The notes: a model not told the origin generated them from the sequence alone. Numbered from the stretch's first letter, positions 9,073 through 17,108 are shown. The stretch: DNA of 64,000 bases from Halarcobacter anaerophilus (GCF_006459125.1 NZ_CP041070.1:1860001-1924000), one strand, 5' to 3'. Numbers and translations: made by a program.

Positions 9073-9321
9073 ACCTGTTACTTTTGAGTTCAAACCTTGC
9101 AGTCTTTCAGCTAACCACATTTTTATAACTGCCTGACGACTTACCCCGATATGTTTAGCTTCTTTATCCAAAGAATCAACCATCCAAGAAGGGAAATCAA
9201 TGTTTACTCTTTTAGGTTCTTCATTTATCATTTTGATTTTTGATGTATCAAAATACTCTAAAATATCTTCTTGATTTTCATCAAATTTTTTATCTAGCTC
9301 TGATGCTTTCATAAAGTTCAA
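9067..9321 (-). CDS. brnA: cassette B: BrnA-type antitoxin
   Basis: An 84-residue antitoxin of the BrnA/CopG kind. An acidic N-terminal part is followed by a ribbon-helix-helix segment (RVNIDFPSWMVDSLDKEAK, then GVSRQAVIKMWLAERL). It should neutralise BrnT and, with it, repress the brnTA promoter. Its start lies 32 bases inside the 3' end of brnT, so the two are translationally coupled. Its stop codon lies in the attC core. Confidence 0.88.
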   Translation of the reverse strand: MNFMKASELDKKFDENQEDILEYFDTSKIKMINEEPKRVNIDFPSWMVDSLDKEAKHIGVSRQAVIKMWLAERLQGLNSKVTGI

Positions 9322-9565
9322 TCTCCTTTTTTCTTGATCTTCTCACAGAAATAATTCTAATAACATCATCTCTATAAGTTATAATTGCAGTATAGTTTTT
9401 AGAAGTTATTTGACCTAAAACTAAAAACCTATCTTCATCTTCACTTTGAATAGATGGTAATTCAAAAGAGTATGGATCTTCCCATAACTCTTTTGCTTCT
9501 TCAAAATCAATACCATGTTTTGACTTATTGGTTTTACTTTTATTTTCATCATATTCAAATTTCAT
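9290..9565 (-). CDS. brnT: cassette B: BrnT-type ribonuclease toxin
   Basis: A 91-residue BrnT toxin with the family start FEYDENKSKTNKSKHGIDFEEA, the central strand pair RFLVLGQI and the C-terminal IRIISVRRSRKKEIELYE. BrnT is a RelE-fold ribonuclease that halts translation. TATAAT on the minus strand (9572-9577), preceded by TG with one spacer base, ends only six bases before the ATG and there is no ribosome binding site, so its own transcript is probably leaderless. An inverted repeat CATAT-TT-ATATG (9579-9590) just upstream of the -10 may be the BrnA operator. Confidence 0.9.
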   Translation of the reverse strand: MKFEYDENKSKTNKSKHGIDFEEAKELWEDPYSFELPSIQSEDEDRFLVLGQITSKNYTAIITYRDDVIRIISVRRSRKKEIELYESIRAR

Positions 9566-9578
9566 ACTAAAATTATAC

Positions 9579-9590
9579 CATATTTATATG
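9579..9590. promoter_or_regulatory. candidate BrnA operator next to the brnT -10 box
   Basis: CATAT and ATATG half-sites separated by TT lie directly upstream of TATAAT (minus, 9572-9577). The placement suits autorepression by a ribbon-helix-helix antitoxin. The repeat is short and AT-rich, so chance is possible. Confidence 0.35.
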
Positions 9591-9630
9591 AGATTTTGTT
9601 TTATTTGTAGGTTTGGATTATATTTTTAGA

Positions 9631-9972
9631 TTAAAGTGCATCAAAAATATTTTTTAGAGTTGACAAACTTGTACTATTATCAAATTCATGTAAGTTTGAA
9701 CCTTGTATAGTTTTCTCTCTCATGTCAATTTTACCAGTGTCATGATTGTAAACAAAAGCATACTTTTTACCATTTATATTTACCCATAAAACATTTTTAG
9801 TTTCGCTTTCTCTTTCCATAACCTTTATTGATGCGATATCTTTTTTCCACACAATAGCACCAGCCAATGCCAAAGCAATTTCATTTACATTTCCTGCATG
9901 ATGGTCTGCTCTACCCATTACACCTATAATATATTCTTGTAATGTATCTACATCTTTTACTGTTACTGCCAA
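9631..9972 (-). CDS. cassette B: small conserved protein of unknown function
   Basis: A 113-residue soluble protein with the segment GRADHHAGNVNEIALALAGAIVW followed by basic and acidic residues and NGKKYAFVYNHDTGKIDMR. It resembles small hypothetical proteins often carried on cassettes and other mobile DNA, but I cannot name a function. The start is a TTG at 9972 with AAAGGAT placed correctly, about 20 bases from the recombination point, a typical first-gene-in-cassette position. It shares the cassette with brnTA, 65 bases downstream, with no attC in between. Confidence 0.65.
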   Translation of the reverse strand: MAVTVKDVDTLQEYIIGVMGRADHHAGNVNEIALALAGAIVWKKDIASIKVMERESETKNVLWVNINGKKYAFVYNHDTGKIDMREKTIQGSNLHEFDNSTSLSTLKNIFDAL

Positions 9973-9987
9973 TTTAAATCCTTTTGT

Positions 9988-10118
9988 ATATAACGTTGGA
10001 ATTGAAAAACAAGGAAAGATATCACTTGTTTGTTCAAAACCATTTAATTGTTCTACTTACGATTATAAGTTTGAAACCGCAAGTATCTCCTTGTTTTTTT
10101 CCAAAGTGTTGTTATGTG
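9988..10118 (-). repeat. attC site of cassette A (long form)
   Basis: About 130 bases. On the minus strand: core CACATAAC, then AACACTTTGG, stem AAAAACAAGGAGATA, a roughly 70-base terminal region, stem TATCTTTCCTTGTTTTT, then CAATTCCAACGTTATAT. Its length and layout resemble the long repeats of chromosomal integrons. It starts 18 bases after the TGA of the 253-residue gene. Confidence 0.85.
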
Positions 10119-10135
10119 ATTCTTACACATTAAAA

Positions 10136-10897
10136 TCACTCATAAGGGTCAACACACAAAGATTTTAATAACATTTTTATTTCATCTAAAGTTGTAAAAC
10201 TTGAATCTATTAAATATGGATTATTTTCATCATTATCACATCCAATAGATTTATCTATTGTAATATTCTTTTTAACTATATTATTATCAACAAAAATATC
10301 CATATTTTTATTGATATTATTTTTTGTAAATTTACATACTTTTTCTAAACCTTGTTTAGAGAAATAAAGATTAAAACTAAAATCTTTATAAGCAACTCCT
10401 CTGATATCTTTTATATCATCACAAGAAAAATTTAATTTTTCTTTTCCTATATTAAAATTTAAAGTTCCTTTTTGTTGTATGACCTTTTTTTCTTTTGGAT
10501 ATTGTATTACATTTTTACAATGCTTAAAAGTATTTATGAAAGCATCTATGTTACCTGTTTCTGAGTGAAGAATCATTCCTGAATGTTCTCCTTTGGGTAG
10601 TTTTTTATTTCCCATCGGTTCAGTAATTTTTATGGGCTTAAAAATCACTTTATCATTTGATATTAACATTAAATCTTTATTTACATTATTTTTAGTGAAT
10701 TGATATATCTTATTTGCACCTTCTTTGGTATAATCGATATCAGCTGTGTAGTTACTGATTTTTTTAATATAGTTAACATCTTTACATTCTAAAGTCACTG
10801 ATTCATTTTTTATTATGAAATGATTAAAAGAATGTGCTAACAATAAATTAGATATTAAAGTTAAAAATAATAATGATTTCATTTTAATAAAACTCAC
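10136..10897 (-). CDS. cassette A: secreted protein with duplicated SecDF-head-like domain
   Basis: A 253-residue protein with a signal peptide (cleavage near LLAHS). Two repeats follow, at about residues 33-128 and 153-249. Each has a cysteine near its start (LECKDV / FSCDDI), a central FTKNN(V/I)NK segment, then a strand pair and a terminal helix ending in a cysteine. The middle of each repeat resembles the head subdomain of the SecD periplasmic P1 region (T-x-N-x-x-K followed by strands and I-D/T-x-x-I). It is free in the periplasm rather than membrane-embedded, so it is not SecD itself. It overlaps the preceding gene by 14 bases. Function is unknown. Confidence 0.6.
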   Translation of the reverse strand: MSFIKMKSLLFLTLISNLLLAHSFNHFIIKNESVTLECKDVNYIKKISNYTADIDYTKEGANKIYQFTKNNVNKDLMLISNDKVIFKPIKITEPMGNKKLPKGEHSGMILHSETGNIDAFINTFKHCKNVIQYPKEKKVIQQKGTLNFNIGKEKLNFSCDDIKDIRGVAYKDFSFNLYFSKQGLEKVCKFTKNNINKNMDIFVDNNIVKKNITIDKSIGCDNDENNPYLIDSSFTTLDEIKMLLKSLCVDPYE

Positions 10898-11195
10898 ATC
10901 TAATTATTTGTCCAGTTCCAAAACTTTTTGCACTAAAACTAATGTTTTGTATATTTCCATCATATGGAAAATCTTTTTTATTTGGTCCATTAAATTCTAT
11001 TGTTTCATTAAATAAATGAATTCTAAATTTAAATGGAGATTTTATGCTAGATTCTGATGAAACTTTTATTTTTCTAGTTCCAGAGGAACCAAAAGGAGGT
11101 TTATCCATCTGTATTTCAGGACCCCAAGTCATTGGTCCTGCATAGACTTTGTAAATCTTTGGGCTGTTATCATATATTGGCCAAACTCCTGCCAT
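10884..11195 (-). CDS. cassette A: 103-residue unknown protein
   Basis: I do not recognise the family. The sequence begins MAGVWPIYDNSPKIYKVYAGPMTWGPEIQ, is rich in strand-forming and aromatic residues, and has no signal peptide or membrane helix. The start has AAGGATTAGAT just before the ATG. Its 3' end overlaps the secreted duplicated-domain gene by 14 bases, so the two are translationally coupled and probably act together. Confidence 0.6.
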   Translation of the reverse strand: MAGVWPIYDNSPKIYKVYAGPMTWGPEIQMDKPPFGSSGTRKIKVSSESSIKSPFKFRIHLFNETIEFNGPNKKDFPYDGNIQNISFSAKSFGTGQIIRCEFY

Positions 11196-11252
11196 ATCTA
11201 ATCCTTAAAAATTAATTTTAATGGATAGTTATATTTTAACACAATGTTTATT

Positions 11253-11260
11253 CACATAAC
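11253..11260 (-). repeat. 5' core of cassette A (array boundary, attI-like junction)
   Basis: GTTATGTG on the minus strand is the exact complement of the closing core CACATAAC of cassette A's attC. It marks the right end of the array. No complete attC precedes it (context AATAAATAGTTATG), so it is either an attI-type junction or the insertion boundary. Confidence 0.65.
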
Positions 11261-11485
11261 TATTTATTGAATCCACATTATATAAATAAAGTACTTAAAT
11301 CTACTTATTTATTATATATTTAAAAAAGAGCTTAATTTAAGTATATTTATAAAAAAAGATTACAAATTATAATAATTTTTATATATATTTTTATTATAGC
11401 TTATAATTTCTTTTTTTATTTTATATTGATATTTAGAGCTTTAATATACATAGTGTATGTTAAATACAAAAACATTCAGGAAGTA
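11261..11485. other. AT-rich flank right of the cassette array
   Basis: A very AT-rich stretch with no frame worth calling and no recognisable integrase remnant. If an integron platform once lay here, no trace is visible. Confidence 0.5.
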
Positions 11486-11674
11486 TTATTTACCTACAGA
11501 TTGCTTAATCTTTATGTCTGTTTTATATTGACCTAAAGAATATACAGACCAAATGGCAGCTGGAATCCAACCAAGAAGTGTAAGTTGAAGAAGCAAACAA
11601 ATAAAACCTGAAATTGGCTTTCCTATAGTAAAAAAGTTTAACCATGGAATTAAAATTGCTAGTATAAGTCGCAT
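11486..11674 (-). CDS. YqaE/Pmp3-family small membrane protein
   Basis: A 62-residue protein with two membrane helices and the typical Pmp3/YqaE sequence: N-terminal MRLILAILIPWLNFFTIGKP, then LGWIPAAIWSVYSL, then a short basic tail. Such proteins influence membrane potential and stress tolerance. AAAAGGAAC precedes the start. It is a single gene in AT-rich surroundings. Confidence 0.9.
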   Translation of the reverse strand: MRLILAILIPWLNFFTIGKPISGFICLLLQLTLLGWIPAAIWSVYSLGQYKTDIKIKQSVGK

Positions 11675-11871
11675 AATGTTCCTTTTAATTGAGATTTATA
11701 AGTATAAAATAAATAAGCTTAAACTTTATATGTTTATTAATTATTTATAATAAATAAATTTATCACTTTATTTTAGCTATATAAAGTTTTATTTGAAATC
11801 CTAGTGTCGAATATCTATTTCCAATTATTCATTATATAGAGTTTGTAATATATTTTAAATCTCTTTCCTAC

Positions 11872-12330
11872 TCAATTAGTTTTGACCTTTTTAGCTTGAT
11901 TAACCATTAGAATAAATAGCAAAAAAATTCCTAAGATTAAAGATATTGTACACATTCCATACACATGCCCTGGCCATATTCCTAATGGTGCATAATAATC
12001 ACATTGAAATCTCATTTCAATATGTTTAGGAGCTGCATATAAATAAAATATCCCTGAAGCGATTGCAAAACTAAGAAAAAACCAAATAAGAAGTAATATT
12101 TTTGTTATTTTAAGTCTTCCAGATTGTCCTAACACTTTTTCTCTAAATGCAACACTTAATCCAAGTAGTGTAATTGCTAATGTAATAAAAACTTCTGTAC
12201 TTGATGTATATAAAGGCATAAATTCTTGGTTTATTAATGTATGATAGGCATAATTACTTAATTCTTTATTACTTAAAGAATTACATTGACTATAACTTTG
12301 TAATAATTCTATTCTTTCTTGCAAGGTCAT
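11872..12330 (-). CDS. unknown three-helix membrane protein
   Basis: A 152-residue protein with a soluble N-terminal part of about 40 residues and three likely membrane helices (about 42-62, 78-98 and 122-143). The two cysteines of RFQCDYY and YGMCTI could pair outside the cytoplasm. I recognise no family. It lies between the cassette array and guaA on the same strand and may be accessory. Confidence 0.6.
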   Translation of the reverse strand: MTLQERIELLQSYSQCNSLSNKELSNYAYHTLINQEFMPLYTSSTEVFITLAITLLGLSVAFREKVLGQSGRLKITKILLLIWFFLSFAIASGIFYLYAAPKHIEMRFQCDYYAPLGIWPGHVYGMCTISLILGIFLLFILMVNQAKKVKTN

Positions 12331-12410
12331 TTAGTTTACCTTATATACAAATTTAATAATATTATGATTAATATTTTATCTAAAAAAAAAGAAAAGTCAA
12401 TTTTATATTT

Positions 12411-12442
12411 AGAAAAGTTATTTACAAAAAAATAACTTTTCT
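12411..12442. terminator. hairpin after guaA
   Basis: AGAAAAGTTATT (12411-12422) pairs with AATAACTTTTCT (12431-12442), a 12-bp stem with a short A-rich loop, directly after the guaA stop. A T-rich tail is present only on the plus-strand side. Confidence 0.65.
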
Positions 12443-12448
12443 TTTATT

Positions 12449-13984
12449 CTATTCCCACTCAATAGTTGCAGGCGGTTTAGATGAGATATCATAAACCACT
12501 CTGTTAATGCCGTCAACTTCATTGATTATTCTTCTTGAAATTGTCTCTAGGATATCATGCGGTATATATGAAAATGTTGCTGTCATACCGTCTGTTGCAT
12601 CTACTATTCTTACGCATACAGTATTATCATAAGTTCTGTTATCACCCATAACTCCTACTGATTTTACATTTAGAAGTACTGTAAAAGCTTGCCATGTTTT
12701 ATCATAATATCCTGTTGCTCTTAGAACATCAAGCATGATTACATCGGCTTTTCTTAGAAGTTCCAAATCTGCTCTATTCACATCACCCATAATTCTAATA
12801 GCAAGTCCAGGTCCGGGGAAAGGGTGTCTTCCTATCATATCTTTAGGTAAACCTAATTCAAGTCCCAATTTTCTAACTTCATCTTTGAAGATTTCTCTTA
12901 AAGGTTCGATAAGTTCGAAAGTCATCCAATCAGGAAGTCCACCTACATTGTGATGTGATTTGATTGTTTTTGAAGGTCCTTTTACTGAAACAGACTCAAT
13001 TACATCCGTATATAGTGTACCTTGTGCCAAGAATTCTATTCCATCATGTTTTTTTGCTTCTTTATCAAATACTTCGATAAAAGTTTCACCAATAATTTTT
13101 CTTTTTTTCTCAGGATCCGTTACACCTTCAAGTTTTTTCAAGAAGATTTCAGAAACGTCAACAGTAATTAGGTTTATTCCTCTAGCTGCAAACATTGCTT
13201 CAACATCTTCTCTTTCATTTGCTCTTAATAATCCATGGTCAACAAATACGGGAATAAGTTGATCTCCTATTGCTTCGGCTAAAAGTGTAGCTACTACGGA
13301 AGAATCAACTCCTCCACTTACACCGCAAAGAACTTTTTTATTTCCGACTTTTTCTTGAATTTTTGCAATTTGCTCTTTTGCAAAAGAACCCATATTCCAA
13401 GTTGATTCACATCCGCAAATATATTTTGCAAAGTTTTTAAGGATTTTTGAACCCTCTTGAGAGTGGTAAACTTCGGGATGGAATTGAAAAGCGTAAATTT
13501 TTTCTTTCTCATTTGCAATAGCTGCAAAGGGTGAATTCTCACTTGTTCCGATTATTTCAAATCCACTTGCTAGTTTATCAACTTTATCACCGTGACTCAT
13601 CCATACAATTTGTCCGTCTTTTGTATCTTTGAAAATATCACTTTCTTTTTCAAAAGTAAGTTTTGCTTTCCCGTATTCATGATGATCCGCAGGAATTACG
13701 CTTCCACCAAAATATTGAGAAATAAGCTGCATACCGTAACAGATTCCTAAAACAGGAATTCCCAGTTTAAAAACCTCTTTATCGGGATGGTAAGAATCTT
13801 TAGCATATACTGAAGCTGGTCCACCTGAAAGAATTATTCCTTTTGGTGTTCTTTTTTTTATATCTTCAATTTTTTCGCTAAAAGGTACTATTTCAGAGTA
13901 AACTCCGGCTTCTCTAAGCTTTCTTGCAATGATTTGAGTATATTGACTACCAAAATCTAATACAACTATTGGTACATGTTTCAT
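12449..13984 (-). CDS. guaA: GMP synthase (glutamine-hydrolysing)
   Basis: Converts XMP to GMP in the purine pathway. The N-terminal class I glutamine amidotransferase has nucleophile C82 (GICYGMQ) and the FQFHPEV catalytic His/Glu near residue 170. The ATP pyrophosphatase P-loop SGGVDSS follows, and the C-terminal dimerisation domain ends in the conserved KPPATIEWE. The length of 511 residues is normal. A -10 TATAAT lies at 14022-14027 and AAAGGAT sits before the ATG. No purine riboswitch is visible in the 30-base leader. Confidence 0.97.
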   Translation of the reverse strand: MKHVPIVVLDFGSQYTQIIARKLREAGVYSEIVPFSEKIEDIKKRTPKGIILSGGPASVYAKDSYHPDKEVFKLGIPVLGICYGMQLISQYFGGSVIPADHHEYGKAKLTFEKESDIFKDTKDGQIVWMSHGDKVDKLASGFEIIGTSENSPFAAIANEKEKIYAFQFHPEVYHSQEGSKILKNFAKYICGCESTWNMGSFAKEQIAKIQEKVGNKKVLCGVSGGVDSSVVATLLAEAIGDQLIPVFVDHGLLRANEREDVEAMFAARGINLITVDVSEIFLKKLEGVTDPEKKRKIIGETFIEVFDKEAKKHDGIEFLAQGTLYTDVIESVSVKGPSKTIKSHHNVGGLPDWMTFELIEPLREIFKDEVRKLGLELGLPKDMIGRHPFPGPGLAIRIMGDVNRADLELLRKADVIMLDVLRATGYYDKTWQAFTVLLNVKSVGVMGDNRTYDNTVCVRIVDATDGMTATFSYIPHDILETISRRIINEVDGINRVVYDISSKPPATIEWE

Positions 13985-14021
13985 AAAAAAGAATCCTTTG
14001 ATTTTATTAAAAGTATCCGCG

Positions 14022-14027
14022 ATTATA
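14022..14027 (-). promoter_or_regulatory. guaA -10 box
   Basis: TATAAT on the minus strand, about 37 bases before the guaA start codon, lying after the nhaD terminator. This makes guaA an independent transcription unit. Confidence 0.6.
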
Positions 14028-14088
14028 TCTAAAGTGTAATTTGAAGCTTATTAATTTAAATTAAATGATTATAAGAAAAATATATAAA

Positions 14089-14122
14089 AAAAGGAGCCTC
14101 ACTTAAAAGTAAAGCTCCTTTT
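14089..14122 (-). terminator. nhaD transcription terminator
   Basis: AAAAGGAGC (14089-14097) pairs with GCTCCTTTT (14114-14122). On the minus strand the hairpin is followed by a T-run, a good intrinsic terminator for the leftward lipoprotein-nadB-nhaD operon. Confidence 0.8.
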
Positions 14123-14143
14123 ATATTTTAGGTAATTAGTTTA

Positions 14144-15532
14144 TTAATGCCCTATTCCTAAAACCTGATATTGTAAATACCAAATTGAAACAGAAGCGAT
14201 ATATCCTAAAAGAATAGTCCAAGCATATTTCATATGGGCACCGAAAGTATAAACTCCTTTAAGTTTACCCATAACTCCAACACCTGCGGCACTACCAAAA
14301 GAGATTAAAGAACCTCCGACTCCCGCAGTCAGTGTTACTAACATCCATTGTTCAAGTCCCATATCAGGATTTGCTTTTAATACAGCAGACATTACGGGAA
14401 CATTATCAACAATAGCCGATAAAAATCCTACACTGATATTTGACCATGTTGCACCTAAAACAGACGGATCATAAACAATTACAGCTAAACCTAACCAACC
14501 AATAAAGTATAATGCTCCAACAGCAGCTAAAATACCAAAGAAAAACAGTAAAGTGTTATTCTCTATTTTTGCCATTGATTCAAAGATATTAAAGTGGTCT
14601 GAACCGTATTTCCTCTTAAGACCGTAAGAATAAACTTTTAGTAAAGACAGACCGAACATCATACCCCACATTGCAGGCATATGTAAAACTTGATGTGACA
14701 TTACGGCACAAAAAATCGTAAATACTCCAAGAGCTATAACAACTTTTGCTCCTTCTGCCATTGTAGGTTTCACTTCTTTTGAAGCATCAAAGTCAGGTTG
14801 TGTATTTGGAACAAATCTAGCTAAAATAAAAGCAGTAAGAAGATATCCGCCTATTGAAGCAGGGAATAAAAATAGGAAATCTTGGAAATGTCCTTTTCCT
14901 GCCGTCCATGCCATAAGAGTGGTAATATCACCAAACGGAGACCAAGCACCCCCTGCATTTGCAGCGACAACAATATTTATAGCTCCCGGAACCAAGAAGT
15001 CTTTTCTTGTTTTTTCAATTGTAATTAAAACAGTCGATAAAATAAGAGCTGTAGTTAAGTTATCTGCTATAGGTGAGATAAAAAATGCTAGAAAACCTGT
15101 AACCCAAAAAAGTTTTCTATATGTATATCCTTTTGAGATAAGATTATATTTTAATCTATCGAATACTCCCATATGAATAAGTGATTCAATATAAGTCATA
15201 GCAACAAAAAGGAAGAAGAAAATCTCGGCAATTTCCAAAATCAAATGTTCTGCTTGGGTATGAACCAATCCCATATCCAGACTATTTAAACTATAATAAA
15301 TAGCAACCAAAACAAACATAAATGTACCTATAAAAAGTGCCGGCTTAGCCTTGTCTATTTCATACTTCTCTTCCGCAGCTACAAAATAGTATCCAACAAC
15401 AAAAATAAAAAGGCATGCAAAACCAACCCAAGTCATCGTAAGATCAGGTACAGTATGTGCAGTTGACTCTCCTGTACTACTTGCAAATAAAGCTAGAGAT
15501 GATAACAATAATATCATCAGAATCTTTAACAT
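14144..15532 (-). CDS. nhaD: Na+/H+ antiporter NhaD
   Basis: Ion-transporter-superfamily antiporter of 462 residues with an N-terminal signal-like helix and about twelve membrane helices. Family segments include FFISPIADNLTTALILS, NIVVAANAGGAWSPFGDITT and the C-terminal VDNVPVMSAV. It expels sodium at alkaline pH, typical of marine bacteria. Its ATG overlaps the nadB stop by one base (TAATG), so the two are coupled. Confidence 0.92.
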   Translation of the reverse strand: MLKILMILLLSSLALFASSTGESTAHTVPDLTMTWVGFACLFIFVVGYYFVAAEEKYEIDKAKPALFIGTFMFVLVAIYYSLNSLDMGLVHTQAEHLILEIAEIFFFLFVAMTYIESLIHMGVFDRLKYNLISKGYTYRKLFWVTGFLAFFISPIADNLTTALILSTVLITIEKTRKDFLVPGAINIVVAANAGGAWSPFGDITTLMAWTAGKGHFQDFLFLFPASIGGYLLTAFILARFVPNTQPDFDASKEVKPTMAEGAKVVIALGVFTIFCAVMSHQVLHMPAMWGMMFGLSLLKVYSYGLKRKYGSDHFNIFESMAKIENNTLLFFFGILAAVGALYFIGWLGLAVIVYDPSVLGATWSNISVGFLSAIVDNVPVMSAVLKANPDMGLEQWMLVTLTAGVGGSLISFGSAAGVGVMGKLKGVYTFGAHMKYAWTILLGYIASVSIWYLQYQVLGIGH

Positions 15533-16983
15533 TAATTCTCCTTAATAAAGTGTGCTCCAAGTGATTCTTTCCTATCAAGTGCAGCTTTAAGAATAGATTT
15601 TGCCGTAAGCAACCTTAAAAAAAGCAGTCTACCCACATCCTCTTTTAAGAAATCATTTATTTCATCTAAAGCCTTTTGCAATGATTTAAAATCCCTTACA
15701 ATAGCAGCACTCTCCCACATAAGTCTTCTAACTCTATCTTTTATTTTTTTATCTATTTCTTTATTTCTAATATAATATTTTATCTCTTTCGTATACTCTT
15801 TTTCATTGATTTTAAAATCATTTTTAAGACTATAATTTACTGCAAGTTTTGAAAATACGATTCCTTCCAACATTGAGTTTGATGCAAGTCTATTTGCTCC
15901 ATGAACTCCCGTACAAGCAGCTTCTCCTACAGCATAAAGGTTTTTCATATTTAAAACTTTTGAGTTTAAATCTGTCGCAATTCCACCCATTGAATAATGA
16001 AATGCAGGTGAAATAGGAACTTTTTCAAAAGGTAAATCATAACCGAAGTCATTAAACGTAGCATATATATTTGGAAATCTTTTTCTAAAATAGTTTTTAT
16101 CGAATTTATCAAAAGAGAGAAATATTTTATGCCCTGTTTTCTGGTGATAATCAAAGATTGATCTGCTTACTACGTCTCTTGGTGCCAATTCACCGTCTTT
16201 GTGATAATCAAACAAAAATCTATAATTGTTTTCATCGACTATATAAGCACCCTCTCCTCTTAAAGCTTCACTTAAAAGAGTCTTTCTCGCATATGATGTG
16301 CCTTTAAATACCGTAGGGTGAAACTGCATCATCTCCATATCTTTTAAGATCAAACCTTTTTCAAGACAAATACCTTGTACTTCACCTGCTACGGTTGTAG
16401 AGTTTGTATGATATTTGTAAATTGATCCTACTCCTCCGCTTGCTATAATCGTATTGTGCGCATAAGCTATTTTTTCTTCTGTTTCACTTACGAAGTATTT
16501 AACCCCGTAACAAATATCATCTTGAATCAACAAATCATTTACCACGCAGTTCGTTTCTAGCCTATGCGGGAATTTTCCCATTAAAAAAAGATGCAGCATT
16601 CTTCCCGTTGCATCTCCGTCTGCGTGCAAAATTCTACTTCTGCTGTGGGCTGCTTCTTTTGTAAAAGCCAATTCGCCTTTTGCATTTAAATCAAATTTTA
16701 ATCCATCATGAATCAAATTATCAATAGAAGCTCTTGAATTTTCGCTTAAAACCGTCACAGCTCTTTTATCGTTGTGAAAAACTCCTGCAACCATAGTATC
16801 TTTGATATGTAAAGGTATATCCTCTTTATCAACCGCAGTTGCAATTCCACCTTGAGCATAAAATGTATTACACTCCCAAGGCTCTTTTTTACATAAAATT
16901 AGAACTTTTTTTGTTTTAGGGATCAAACGAGCCGCATTTAATCCTGCAACTCCCGAACCTATAATAATATAATCGTAAACCAT
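15532..16983 (-). CDS. nadB: L-aspartate oxidase
   Basis: FAD enzyme that oxidises aspartate to iminoaspartate, the first step of NAD synthesis. The FAD motif GSGVAGLNAA lies at the N-terminus, FYAQGGIATA follows, then MEMMQFHPTVFKGT at the active site and HGANRLASNSMLEGIVF near the C-terminal FAD contacts. The length of 483 residues is slightly short but normal for this group. Its start codon shares one base with the stop of the small lipoprotein upstream, and its stop shares one with nhaD. Confidence 0.95.
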   Translation of the reverse strand: MVYDYIIIGSGVAGLNAARLIPKTKKVLILCKKEPWECNTFYAQGGIATAVDKEDIPLHIKDTMVAGVFHNDKRAVTVLSENSRASIDNLIHDGLKFDLNAKGELAFTKEAAHSRSRILHADGDATGRMLHLFLMGKFPHRLETNCVVNDLLIQDDICYGVKYFVSETEEKIAYAHNTIIASGGVGSIYKYHTNSTTVAGEVQGICLEKGLILKDMEMMQFHPTVFKGTSYARKTLLSEALRGEGAYIVDENNYRFLFDYHKDGELAPRDVVSRSIFDYHQKTGHKIFLSFDKFDKNYFRKRFPNIYATFNDFGYDLPFEKVPISPAFHYSMGGIATDLNSKVLNMKNLYAVGEAACTGVHGANRLASNSMLEGIVFSKLAVNYSLKNDFKINEKEYTKEIKYYIRNKEIDKKIKDRVRRLMWESAAIVRDFKSLQKALDEINDFLKEDVGRLLFLRLLTAKSILKAALDRKESLGAHFIKEN

Positions 16984-17108
16984 TATTTTGATACTTCCTG
17001 TTTGTCATCTACATAAGTTGGAGGTGCTTTGTATCCACATCCGCTTAAAGATAATAAAATTCCTGCTATAATTACAACATGAAAAAATTGAATGAAATAC
17101 TTTGTCAT
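16983..17108 (-). CDS. small LptM-like lipoprotein
   Basis: A 41-residue lipoprotein that is easily missed. Signal sequence MTKYFIQFFHVVIIAGILL, lipobox LSGC, then GYKAPPTYVDDKQEVSK. The LSGCGYKAPP segment resembles LptM (YifL), the LPS-translocon maturation lipoprotein, which is also tiny. AGGA lies ten bases before the ATG. The stop overlaps the nadB ATG by one base (TAATG). Its first codons overlap the divergent gene at 17079 by 30 bases on the other strand. Confidence 0.7.
   Translation of the reverse strand: MTKYFIQFFHVVIIAGILLSLSGCGYKAPPTYVDDKQEVSK
17067..17072 (+). promoter_or_regulatory. extended -10 box for a leaderless gene
   Basis: TGCTATAAT, an extended -10, ends six bases before the ATG at 17079. 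Transcription would begin at or next to the A of the start codon, and no ribosome binding site is present. Confidence 0.5.

Larger units (their letters stand above)
8306..11259 (-). mobile_element. integron gene-cassette array without an integrase (three cassettes)
   Basis: Three cassettes read leftward: A 9994-11259, B 9010-9993 and C 8306-9009. Each ends in a palindromic attC with the AAC^GTT recombination point. Seen directly: the core that opens each cassette is the exact complement of the core that closes it (GTTATGTG/CACATAAC for A, GTTATATA/TATATAAC for B, GTTAGCC/GGCTAAC for C), as expected if each was once a circle. All genes point the same way with the attC after the last gene. No integrase gene is present in the window, so this fits a CALIN (cluster of attC sites lacking an integrase). 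Confidence 0.85.

Noticed and set aside
9566-9630. A further attC between the 113-residue gene and brnT
   Set aside because: No AAC/GTT core pair or palindrome; the sequence is promoter-like.
10136-10897. Cassette protein as a true SecD
   Set aside because: It lacks membrane helices and the rest of SecD; only the head-like repeats are similar.
11261-11485. Integron integrase remnant next to the cassette array
   Set aside because: No frame or motif of a tyrosine recombinase could be seen; the stretch is simple AT-rich sequence.
13985-14022. Purine riboswitch before guaA
   Set aside because: The leader is only about 30 bases and holds no conserved riboswitch core.
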